From contig CAZUVM010000111.1 in NCBI GenBank assembly GCA_964623885.1, positions 1 to 15,163 on the forward strand: a DNA stretch of 15,163 nucleotides, in the 5' to 3' direction. The notes beneath the pieces are model-generated. The model worked only from the letters and a program-made list of their open reading frames with translations, was not told the DNA's origin and did not search any database. Both the position numbers and the translations under genes were made by a program. This document shows positions 1 through 6,983 of this stretch, piece by piece (within the stretch, counting starts at the first letter, position 1; each line of letters begins with the position of its first letter). This DNA is from CAZUVM01 sp964623885 (GTDB lineage: Bacteria; Verrucomicrobiota; Verrucomicrobiia; Limisphaerales; UBA8199).

Positions 1-699
1 GTGGTTCATTTCCTTCAAGTGCGCCAGTTCGTGGAGAATGATGTAATCGCGAACGAAAATAGGAGCTTGAACAAGGCGCCAGTTCAAAGAGATGGTGCCG
101 CGGCGGGAACAGGAGCCCCAACGCGAGCGCTGGTTGCGCACGGTGACGCGCCGGACCGGCAAGTTGTGCTGCACAGCGAGTTCGATGACGCGCGGAGGCA
201 ACTCGCGCAAAGCAAGGCGCCAAAGATGCCGCTCGATTTCGGGCCGCAGATCCGCCGATTGATCCTTCACCGCCACCAATTCACTTCCGAAAGAAACCAG
301 ACTGCGGTCGGCGTCGGCCCCAGATTCGATGGCCGCCTTCTCGCCGCGAAACAAGATGGTTGCACCAAGGACGCAAGGTCTGGGCGCAGTGGTTGCACGG
401 CGAAGGAGCTGGCGCTCGAGCCAGCGAAGATTGGCCTGCGTAAAGCGCAGGGCTTCGGCGGCAGAGCCGCCGCGAGGCACCGTGACACGAGCCGCGCCGT
501 CACGCCCAAGGCGGAGCACGTAGCGGCGGGCGCGGCGGTTGGGAATCAGGCGCAGGCGCACGTGAGCCGCGCCTACGCGCAGCCACTGCTCGCGCAACGC
601 CAGTGCGCGAACTCGATTTCCGAGACCAAACGGCAACTCGAACTGCACGGCGGTTTTATACAAGAGGAGCCGCGTCGTGCGAAGCCAAAACGCGGTCAA
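1..699 (-). CDS. YgjP/DUF45-type (SprT-like) zinc metallopeptidase, 3' end cut by window
   Basis: This reading frame carries the zinc-binding motif HELAHLKEMNH at about residues 223-233, the HExxHxxxxxH pattern of YgjP-like proteins (Pfam DUF45/PF01863). It is preceded by the family-typical RNQRSRWGSCS and ISLNWRLVQAP segments. The N-terminal half (RRARRYVLRLGRDGAARVTV, about positions 478-537) matches the usual first beta-rich part of the family. The gene runs off the left edge, so roughly the last 40 residues and the stop are missing. No ATG exists in the 5' part. I chose TTG at 699-697 because it overlaps the TGA of the upstream gene (TTGA), which suggests translational coupling. GTG at 648 or 561 are alternatives, and no clear ribosome binding site decides between them. 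The cellular substrate is unknown; YgjP homologues are predicted cytoplasmic metalloproteases. The family call is firm and the start is uncertain. Confidence 0.88.
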   Translation of the reverse strand, partial: MTAFWLRTTRLLLYKTAVQFELPFGLGNRVRALALREQWLRVGAAHVRLRLIPNRRARRYVLRLGRDGAARVTVPRGGSAAEALRFTQANLRWLERQLLRRATTAPRPCVLGATILFRGEKAAIESGADADRSLVSFGSELVAVKDQSADLRPEIERHLWRLALRELPPRVIELAVQHNLPVRRVTVRNQRSRWGSCSRRGTISLNWRLVQAPIFVRDYIILHELAHLKEMNH

Positions 700-1268
700 T
701 TGTTGCGGGGATTGCTTAAGCCGCCGGGCACGCGGAAGCGGGCGACCTCGGCCGCGCCGCGGGTGCCGGGAATGAGCGCCATCAGACCGATTCCGAGCTT
801 CTCGAAGTAGAAGAACAACAGGACTCGACCAGCGACGGCGGCGTTCCCATGGTTGAAACTGTGTTCGGTCAGACGGAAAGCTTTGAACGACTCGAGCTTG
901 TCAATGGGATGGCCTAGCGCTTGCCCGGCGGCTTTGCACAAAACCGCCTGCAAATGCGGTGCTTCCTCAGTTTCACTCTGTTCGACAAATTTGACGTCGC
1001 CCGCAAATTCTTCGAGGAAGTAGCTCAAAGCCAATTCATAGTCAGTCGGGTGCTGAAGTTTTTGACCCAGGACATCCAGGTGGTGAGGGAGATTCTGAGA
1101 AGCCGTATTCACGGCCGAATTTTGGCGTGGCTCAGCAAAAAGGCGAGCGGTTAATCCCAAATCCGCACGTAAACTTCGATCCATTCGAGCGACCGCAAGC
1201 CAATTTGTCGACAACCACGAAATGCACAGAAGCAGAGCGCAACCAAAAGGGAGGCCAATTGAATTCAT
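696..1268 (-). CDS. Membrane-anchored protein of unknown function (190 aa)
   Basis: I do not recognise a named family. The protein starts with ATG and has one hydrophobic N-terminal segment (about residues 5-27), likely a signal anchor or signal peptide. A charged, acidic middle follows (about residues 60-135, including YELALSYFLEEF and QSETEEAPHLQAV). A second hydrophobic stretch lies near residues 148-166, then a conserved-looking basic tail (GTRGAAEVARFRVPGGL). Its stop codon overlaps the putative TTG start of the metallopeptidase gene, so the two are probably cotranscribed. No Shine-Dalgarno sequence is visible before the ATG: the GGAGGAAGAGG nearby is on the opposite strand. The residue composition and gene packing argue that it is real, but this remains a hypothetical protein. 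Confidence 0.6.
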   Translation of the reverse strand: MNSIGLPFGCALLLCISWLSTNWLAVARMDRSLRADLGLTARLFAEPRQNSAVNTASQNLPHHLDVLGQKLQHPTDYELALSYFLEEFAGDVKFVEQSETEEAPHLQAVLCKAAGQALGHPIDKLESFKAFRLTEHSFNHGNAAVAGRVLLFFYFEKLGIGLMALIPGTRGAAEVARFRVPGGLSNPRNN

Positions 1269-1321
1269 TGGAGGAAGAGGACGAGAGTTTGCGCAGGCCT
1301 AGGAAACTTTTATGGATAGTA

Positions 1322-1373
1322 GTACGAAACACACGAAATAGACCCGTTTTCGTGTATTTAGTGTATTTCGTGG
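1322..1373. repeat. Inverted array of 9-nt units (consensus ATTTCGTGT)
   Basis: On the plus strand three consecutive 9-nt units occupy 1347-1373 (TTTTCGTGT, ATTTAGTGT, ATTTCGTGG). Two units in the opposite orientation occupy 1322-1339. The two arms can pair imperfectly (14 of 16 positions for 1325-1340 against 1355-1370) around a short spacer. The array sits in the 171-bp gap between two divergently transcribed genes, so it could be an operator, a transcription barrier, or a remnant of a dispersed repeat. I see no convincing sigma-70 promoter boxes in this gap. Confidence 0.7.
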
Positions 1374-1439
1374 TTTCCTGCGCGTGCGTTACATGTCGAT
1401 CCGGTTGGGCTCGGCTTTACGGAAAGCAGGTCCTCTGGC

Positions 1440-4085
1440 ATGCTAAAGTGGATGAAATCATGTTGGCGCCCGATCATGGGTGTTTTGGCGATTGGGATCT
1501 GGGCAGCTACAGCTTTGGCAGGAGGCAGCGGTCTGAACGTCGTCGTCGTGGTCAACCAGAACAGCACGAACTCTGTCGAATTGGGCAATTATTATTGCGA
1601 AAAGCGCCAGGTTCCCCCGCAGAATTACCTCGTTATCAATTGGCCGGGGTGGAATGTGGATTGGAGCAAGAGTGATTTTCAGACATTCCTGCTGAATCCT
1701 TTGCTGGAGATGTTGTCCACTCGCCAGCTCACCAATCAAATCGATTACGTGGTGCTTTCGATGGACATTCCGTATCGGGTCTACGACAGCGGCACAAATT
1801 CCGGAGCCAACAGCACGACAGCAGCAATCTTCTACGGGTACAAGCCGGACGATCCGGCGCCGGTTGGCGCACCCGCCTCCTGCAGTCTGCCGGCGAGCAG
1901 CGGCAATTCGTATGCCGGCACCGAATCTATTTTTCGATCCAATGCCCCGGTCACGGCATCCACGAATGCATTCCTTACGATCATGGTCACCTCGAGCAAC
2001 CTGGCCCAGGCCAAAGCTCTCATCGATCGCGGGGTAGCCAGTGACGGGACATTCCCGGCACAACCGGTGATATTGGGCAAAGGAAACGATCCATTCCGGA
2101 ATGTTCGGTATGTCAGTGCGGACAATGCGGTTTTTGATGCCCGATTGCGCGGCAACTATTCGATTTATCGCACGAATGTGGACTCAAATCTCGGTGTTCC
2201 GCTCACGTTTACAAACGCGCTGGGGTATGAGAACGGGCATTACCAGTTCTCGATCGTGCCCAATGCGTTTGTGCCGGGCGCCATGGCTGACAGCCTGACA
2301 TCTTATGGCGGGCTGCTTTATGAATACGACGACCACACGGTATTGCTGGTGTTTCTAAATGCCGGCGCCTCCGGCAGCTATGGAACCATCGTCGAACCTT
2401 GCGCGTATCTGGAAAAATTTCCTTCGCCACGGGCTTACTTTTACCAGGCGCGCGGGTTCAGCCTGGCGGAATGTTATTACCAGTCGGTCACCAATCCGTA
2501 TCAGGGAATCATGGTTGGGGAACCGCTGGCCGCTCCCTTTGCGCAGCCGCCAACCGGCGCCTGGAACAATCTGCCGACGAATTCGCAACTCGCCGGCACA
2601 ACCAATCTTTCCGTCCAGTTCAACGCCGTGGATGCTAATCATCCGGTTCAACAGATCGATTTGTTCCTTGATGGATTGTGGTTCCAGACGTTGACCAATA
2701 TTGCACCCCGCGCAAGCAACGTGCTGAACGTGAGTATTCTCGGACAGGCCATGAGCTACACCGTTCCGGCCAACGCGAGCATCGAATCGGTTGCGGCCGG
2801 CTTGACTGACGTATTGAATGCCATCGCCAATACGAACATCACCAAAGTCACTGCCACGGCGCACGGCGATCGAATCGAACTACAGTCGTTCGACATTACG
2901 ACACCCGGGGCGCAAGTACCGCTCTCCGTCAGCAGCGCCCAGGGAACCGCGAGCGCACTGACGACGCACATTGCCGCGAGTGGGTTGGCCTTTTTGGACA
3001 CAATTGCTCATGGAACGCTGCAGACTTTGACTCTGCCGGACAGTATTCCCGGAGGATTCCAAATCAAGGGGAACCCGGTGAGCGGCAACTCGATCACGGC
3101 AACGATCACCAAAACAAACGGCGCGCAGGTCAGCGTGGCCGCCAACTACGTGGCCGGCAGCATAACGAACCTGTTCGAAATGGCGCAGCAGTTGGTGAAC
3201 TCAATCAATGCCAATCCGAGTCTCACCGGCAGCGACGGCGTGAACGGGCAGGACCTGCTCGACACCACTTTTGGAGGCGCGACTCAGCAGGTGCAGTTCA
3301 ATCTGTTTCCCAATTCGGCCGGTTGGGGCGCGGCAGAGGTGCAGGTTGCTCTCAGCGCTTCCGGGTTTACTTTCCTGCCGAGCGGCGCGGCCCGCCTCGA
3401 CCAAAATGTGAACGATTTGCATCCGCGCGCGCATTTGTATGTTACGGCTGGAGCGGTGAGTCTGCCGGTGACCTTTGGTTTCGATACAACGAGACAGATG
3501 GATGGGTTCCATACGTTGACGGCGGTCGCTTACGAAGGTAGCCACGTGCGCACTCAGGGACGAGTCAGCCAGACAGTGCAGATTCGAAACACCTCGTTGT
3601 CGGCCACGCTCAGCCTGCTGGCTGGGGGCACCAATACGGCATTGGAATCCACCCTGCAGTTCGGAGTAACGGCGAACACAAATGACATCAGCAAGATTGA
3701 ACTGTTCAGCACGGGAGGGTCGGTGGGCAGCGTGCTGGGCCAGTCCAACGCGACTTTCGCTATTGGTTGCACCAATCTGGGGATTGGATTGCACCCGTTC
3801 TATGCCATTGTCACAGCACCTTCGGGGACGCAGTACCGGACCCAGACCCAGTGGCTCCGGATTGTGGGAGCGGACCCGCCTTTTCCCGTCTCATTGCGCA
3901 CTCCGCCGCCAACGCTCTTGTGGCCCGCAACCGCCGGCCGCAGCTACGACATCCTAAGCACGACGAATCTCACAAACGCTTTCCAAACCAACGCCAGCAT
4001 GACACCCTCCAATTCGATGGCTCAATGGACCGATACCAATCTGCCGGTTTCGCAACGGTTTTACCGCGTGCGCACCTCACAATAA
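1440..4085 (+). CDS. Exported TIGR03790-family protein with long C-terminal extension
   Basis: Residues 1-27 form a signal peptide (hydrophobic core about 12-25, cleavage near ALA-GGS). Residues about 32-370 match the TIGR03790 family as I know it: NVVVVVNQNSTNSVELGNYY, then the IDYVVLSMDIPYRV strand, then GASGSYGTIVEPC, then SLAECYYQSV and YQGIMVGEPLAAPF near the end. The family's function is not established. The extension (about 380-800) contains Ig-like strands and two similar modules (about 427-484 and 550-600) with a pattern like those in phage tail and FliD-type proteins. The last ~65 residues (about 815-881) form a beta-rich module with WPATAGRSYDILSTTNL and the ending RFYRVRTSQ, shared in outline with the two large minus-strand proteins here. 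The ATG at 1440 is preceded at moderate distance by GGAAAGCAGG; ATG 1455 (MKSCWR) is an alternative. The protein is likely extracytoplasmic and probably cotranscribed with the downstream protease. Confidence 0.85.
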   Translation: MLKWMKSCWRPIMGVLAIGIWAATALAGGSGLNVVVVVNQNSTNSVELGNYYCEKRQVPPQNYLVINWPGWNVDWSKSDFQTFLLNPLLEMLSTRQLTNQIDYVVLSMDIPYRVYDSGTNSGANSTTAAIFYGYKPDDPAPVGAPASCSLPASSGNSYAGTESIFRSNAPVTASTNAFLTIMVTSSNLAQAKALIDRGVASDGTFPAQPVILGKGNDPFRNVRYVSADNAVFDARLRGNYSIYRTNVDSNLGVPLTFTNALGYENGHYQFSIVPNAFVPGAMADSLTSYGGLLYEYDDHTVLLVFLNAGASGSYGTIVEPCAYLEKFPSPRAYFYQARGFSLAECYYQSVTNPYQGIMVGEPLAAPFAQPPTGAWNNLPTNSQLAGTTNLSVQFNAVDANHPVQQIDLFLDGLWFQTLTNIAPRASNVLNVSILGQAMSYTVPANASIESVAAGLTDVLNAIANTNITKVTATAHGDRIELQSFDITTPGAQVPLSVSSAQGTASALTTHIAASGLAFLDTIAHGTLQTLTLPDSIPGGFQIKGNPVSGNSITATITKTNGAQVSVAANYVAGSITNLFEMAQQLVNSINANPSLTGSDGVNGQDLLDTTFGGATQQVQFNLFPNSAGWGAAEVQVALSASGFTFLPSGAARLDQNVNDLHPRAHLYVTAGAVSLPVTFGFDTTRQMDGFHTLTAVAYEGSHVRTQGRVSQTVQIRNTSLSATLSLLAGGTNTALESTLQFGVTANTNDISKIELFSTGGSVGSVLGQSNATFAIGCTNLGIGLHPFYAIVTAPSGTQYRTQTQWLRIVGADPPFPVSLRTPPPTLLWPATAGRSYDILSTTNLTNAFQTNASMTPSNSMAQWTDTNLPVSQRFYRVRTSQ

Positions 4086-4129
4086 GGGAAAAATCGAATG
4101 CATAAGTCCGAAAAACGGTCTGATTTTCA

Positions 4130-5539
4130 ATGAGTTCGATGAACCAGAACAGCCGGCGACCGGCGAGGATCTTCACCGCAGCTTACGCTTGGGTGGGGAT
4201 TGCGATTTGGCTTGCCTGGTCTGTGGCAGCATCGGCGGCCGAAACTTTTACCTGGAACACGAATCAAAACCGGGTCAGCGCGGACCTAAAATCGACCAGT
4301 TTGTTGGATTTGCTTGAGCAAGTGGCTACCGCCACCAAGTGGCAGGTTTTTGTAGAGCCTGAGACGCTGCACAATGTATCGGCCAAATTCAAAGACCTGC
4401 CGCCGGGCGATGCGTTGCATTTGCTGCTCGGGGATGTGAATTTCGCGTTGGTGCCGCAAACCAATGCTGGAGCCAAGCTGTTCGTTTTCCGCAGTTCGAG
4501 GTTAAATGCAACGCAACTGATTCGGCCAAAGCCGCCGGAGCCACCGCCGGCAAAACTGATCGCCAATGAATTGATTGTTAAGCTCAAGCCCGGAGCAAAG
4601 ATCGATGATATTGCGAAGCTGCTCGGAGCAAAGGTGGTCGGCAAGATCGACAGCCTCAATGCTTATCGTCTGCAATTCGATGACGCGGCAGCAGCCAACG
4701 CCGCGCGCGATCAACTCGCCAGCAATCCGGATGTCTCGTCGGTGGACAGCAATTACTCGATCGATCGGCCGCCGCTGCCCGGGCAGGCCGGTTCGGTACC
4801 AATCCCGCCGCCATCCTTGCAGCTCAAACCGCCGCCGGATAACGGACGCGTGATCGTTGGTTTGGTTGATACCGCAGTGCAACCCTTGGGCAATAACCTG
4901 GATCAGTTTTTGCAAAAGCAGGTTTCGGTGGCTGGCGACGCGCAACTTGATCCCAACTCACCTTCGCACGGCACGGCCATGGCTGAAACGATTTTACGCA
5001 GCATCCAGGACGCCACAAAAGGCAGCACCGCAGTTCAGATTTTGCCGATTGACGTCTATGGGTCGAGTGCCTCAACCAGCACGTTTGATGTGGCAAACGG
5101 CATCACCCAAGCGGTCAATTCGGGCGCCAAAGTCATCAATCTCAGCCTCGGCAGCCCGGGCGACAGCACGTTTCTTCATAATGTGATCCAGGACGCCAGT
5201 TCCCAAAATATTATATTCTTCGCGTCGGCGGGCAACACGCCGGACACGAATCCGGTTTACCCTGCGGCTTACCCAGGGGTCAACCCCGTTACCGCGCTCG
5301 ATCCTAACGGACAATTGGCCCCTTATGCGAACCGCGGAAGCTGGGTGTCGATGGGCGCACCTGGCACGAGCATTGTTTATTATGGCAGCCAGGCGTGGTA
5401 CGAGGTCGGCACTTCGCCGGCGGCGGCATTTGCAAGCGGCATGGCTGCGGGATACATGGATGCAAACCACAGCACTACTGCGCAGGCGCAGACGTTTGTT
5501 CGAAATAACCTGGGGATTACGATTACTCAGGGGAAGTAG
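4130..5539 (+). CDS. Exported subtilisin-like serine protease (S8) with STN-like and propeptide domains
   Basis: The S8 catalytic residues are all visible: Asp247 in VIVGLVDTAV, His280 in SPSHGTAMAE, oxyanion Asn369 in ASAGNT and Ser429 in VGTSPAAAFASG. Residues about 15-37 form a signal peptide (cleavage near ASA-AE). Residues about 45-122 look like a secretin/TonB short N-terminal (STN-like) domain (LKSTSLLDLLEQVATATKW, then FKDLPPGDALHLLLGDVNF). A proline-rich linker (133-141) leads to an inhibitor-I9/fervidolysin-type propeptide region (about 145-212, starting LIVKLKPGAKIDD). The peptidase domain spans about 238-469 with no domain after it, which is compact for S8. The gene starts 44 bp after the TIGR03790 gene, so the two probably form an operon. 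ATG 4139 is an alternative start. The stop codon TAG lies inside a copy of the palindromic repeat, so the tail may have been altered by its insertion. Substrate unknown; the enzyme acts outside the cytoplasm. Confidence 0.93.
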   Translation: MSSMNQNSRRPARIFTAAYAWVGIAIWLAWSVAASAAETFTWNTNQNRVSADLKSTSLLDLLEQVATATKWQVFVEPETLHNVSAKFKDLPPGDALHLLLGDVNFALVPQTNAGAKLFVFRSSRLNATQLIRPKPPEPPPAKLIANELIVKLKPGAKIDDIAKLLGAKVVGKIDSLNAYRLQFDDAAAANAARDQLASNPDVSSVDSNYSIDRPPLPGQAGSVPIPPPSLQLKPPPDNGRVIVGLVDTAVQPLGNNLDQFLQKQVSVAGDAQLDPNSPSHGTAMAETILRSIQDATKGSTAVQILPIDVYGSSASTSTFDVANGITQAVNSGAKVINLSLGSPGDSTFLHNVIQDASSQNIIFFASAGNTPDTNPVYPAAYPGVNPVTALDPNGQLAPYANRGSWVSMGAPGTSIVYYGSQAWYEVGTSPAAAFASGMAAGYMDANHSTTAQAQTFVRNNLGITITQGK

Positions 5540-5583
5540 CGCAGGCCTCCGAGCCTGCCGTATCGCAGGCTTCCTAGCCTGCG
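5536..5583 (+). repeat. Two-hairpin palindromic element, copy 1 (REP/BIME-like)
   Basis: The element starts GTAGC. Hairpin 1 is GCAGGC-loop-GCCTGC (5541-5558, loop CTCCGA). A CGTAT linker precedes hairpin 2, CGCAGGCT-TCCT-AGCCTGCG (5564-5583). The first bases, GTAGC, include the TAG stop of the protease gene. It is about 90% identical by eye to the reverse complement of 10937-10983. Confidence 0.88.
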
Positions 5584-5624
5584 AAAGCCTGGAATTCCTC
5601 AGGGCCAGAACCAATCCAGTAGTT

Positions 5625-5672
5625 CGCCGACTCGGAGGTCGGCGATACAGCAGGCTCCGAGGCCTGCGCTAC
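5625..5672 (-). repeat. Two-hairpin palindromic element, copy 2, inverted relative to copy 1
   Basis: Read on the minus strand this begins GTAGC (5672-5668). It has hairpin 1 GCAGGC/GCCTGC (5667-5650), linker TGTAT, and hairpin 2 CGCCGAC/GTCGGCG (5644-5625). Hairpin 2 differs from copy 1 in sequence but keeps perfect pairing. Copies 1 and 2 face each other across 41 bp, downstream of the protease gene and upstream of ispH. The pair fills most of the 188-bp intergenic region and could form a transcription-terminating or mRNA-protecting structure. Confidence 0.87.
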
Positions 5673-5727
5673 AAGCATCCTTGTTCGCGCTGGACGAAGG
5701 GGGTCGGCGTGCTACAGTTTCTAAGGT

Positions 5728-6951
5728 ATGTCAACTACCGCTCCAACCGCACCGCAGAAAGTCAATCTACGGCGCCCGGACATCATGGAAGCCGTTCAGG
5801 CGCAAGTGCTATCGCACTACCGCAGCGAATTGGTCGAACGGATTCGCGCCAACGGGCATATTCTTTCGGCAGGCGACTTGACCATCAAACTGGCGAAGGA
5901 GTTCGGTTTTTGTTACGGGGTCGAGCGAGCGATTGACCTGGCTTACGCGGCGCGTCGCGCCTATCCGGATCGCCGAATCTTTTTGCTGGGGGAAATTATT
6001 CACAATCCGGAGGTGAACGATCAGATCCGGCGCATGGGCATTGTCACAATCGCCGGCAAGCCGAAAGACGACGAAATCGACCAATTGCGACCGGACGACA
6101 TTGTCATTATTCCCGCGTTTGGAACCGAAGTGGCCACGCGCAAGAAGCTCGAGGAAAAGGGTTGCCTGTTTGTGGATACCACTTGCGGAGACGTGATGAG
6201 CGTGTGGAAGCGGGTCCGGCAGTATTCGAAGGATGCAGTGACGAGCATCATCCACGGAAAGGCGTGGCACGAGGAAACGATGGCGACGAGTTCGCAGGCG
6301 CGAGCGAGTGGCAATGGACATTACCTGGTCGTTTTCACGCTGGCGGAGACGGATTACGTTTGCGATTACATCATCAACGGCGGGAACAAGGCCGAATTCC
6401 TGGCGCGGTTTAAAGGAGCCTATTCGGCAGGATTCGATCCGGACCTCCACCTGCAAGCAATCGGCGTCGCCAATCAGACCACCATGTTGCGCGGTGAGAC
6501 CGAAGAAGTGCAGCGTCGGCTCAAGGCGGCAATGATTCGCAAATACGGCGAAGCGGACGCGGCCAAACATTTCCGGTTTTTCGACACGATTTGCGGCGCG
6601 ACGCAGGATCGGCAGGATGCGCTGGAAAAACTCCTGCGCGACCCTCTCGATCTGCTGTTAGTGATCGGCGGCTATAATTCTTCTAATACTTCACATCTGG
6701 CCGAAATGGGCGAAGCGCGATTGGCTACTTATTTCATCAAGAACGCAGCGAAAATGGTATCCGACCGTCTGATCCAGCATTACGACCAGCATAAGCATCA
6801 GGAAGTGGAGACTCGCGATTGGCTGCCACCGGGAAAAATCACGGTTGGGATCACTGCCGGCGCTTCCTGTCCCAACAACTTGATCGAAGATGCCATTCGG
6901 CGGCTGTTCGAGTTGCGGGGAATCTCGGTGCAACAGTTGCTCGCGGCTTGA
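5728..6951 (+). CDS. ispH: 4-hydroxy-3-methylbut-2-enyl diphosphate reductase (IspH/LytB), long form
   Basis: This enzyme catalyses the last step of the MEP pathway, reducing HMBPP to IPP and DMAPP with a 4Fe-4S cluster in the cytoplasm. The three cluster cysteines are visible: Cys62 (EFGFCYGVERA), Cys153 (FVDTTCGDVMSVW) and Cys289 (FFDTICGATQDRQ). Substrate-binding histidines appear in GEIIHNPEVN (His92) and IIHGKAWHEE (His176/181). The C-terminal IGGYNSSNTSHL (about 313-324) and ITAGASCPNN (about 375-384) motifs are also present. At 407 aa it belongs to the longer IspH type also found in cyanobacteria and plants rather than the ~316-aa E. coli type; the extra N-terminal ~45 residues are part of this form. 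The ATG at 5728 has TAAGG only two bases upstream, so the exact start is not certain. It lies 32 bp before dgt and is probably cotranscribed with it. Confidence 0.96.
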   Translation: MSTTAPTAPQKVNLRRPDIMEAVQAQVLSHYRSELVERIRANGHILSAGDLTIKLAKEFGFCYGVERAIDLAYAARRAYPDRRIFLLGEIIHNPEVNDQIRRMGIVTIAGKPKDDEIDQLRPDDIVIIPAFGTEVATRKKLEEKGCLFVDTTCGDVMSVWKRVRQYSKDAVTSIIHGKAWHEETMATSSQARASGNGHYLVVFTLAETDYVCDYIINGGNKAEFLARFKGAYSAGFDPDLHLQAIGVANQTTMLRGETEEVQRRLKAAMIRKYGEADAAKHFRFFDTICGATQDRQDALEKLLRDPLDLLLVIGGYNSSNTSHLAEMGEARLATYFIKNAAKMVSDRLIQHYDQHKHQEVETRDWLPPGKITVGITAGASCPNNLIEDAIRRLFELRGISVQQLLAA

Positions 6952-6983
6952 AAAAGCCGGGGCGTTGGGTGGTCGTGAACCTC

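Noticed and set aside
1..810. 269-codon open frame on the plus strand
   Set aside because: It lies codon-on-codon antisense to the YgjP-like metallopeptidase, whose zinc motif and other conserved segments are unmistakable. The plus-strand translation has no recognisable feature.
1380..1439. Possible riboswitch or structured leader before the TIGR03790 gene
   Set aside because: I could not find a conserved riboswitch core or a stable stem beyond the adjacent repeat array.
1127..1675. 182-codon plus-strand frame across the divergent intergenic region
   Set aside because: It crosses the 9-nt repeat array and the signal peptide of the TIGR03790 gene in another frame, and its composition is not protein-like.
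4086..4129. Terminator between the TIGR03790 and protease genes
   Set aside because: Only weak AT-rich pairing (AAAATC with GATTTT) and a tiny CCG/CGG stem are present, so cotranscription is more likely.
5536..5672. CRISPR array or IS terminal repeats
   Set aside because: There are only two copies, in opposite orientation, each internally palindromic, without regular spacers and without a transposase gene between them. A REP-like element explains this better.
6819..6983. N-terminal extension of dgt overlapping ispH
   Set aside because: The overlapped region is conserved IspH sequence in the other frame, and the dGTPase-like similarity begins immediately after ATG 6984.
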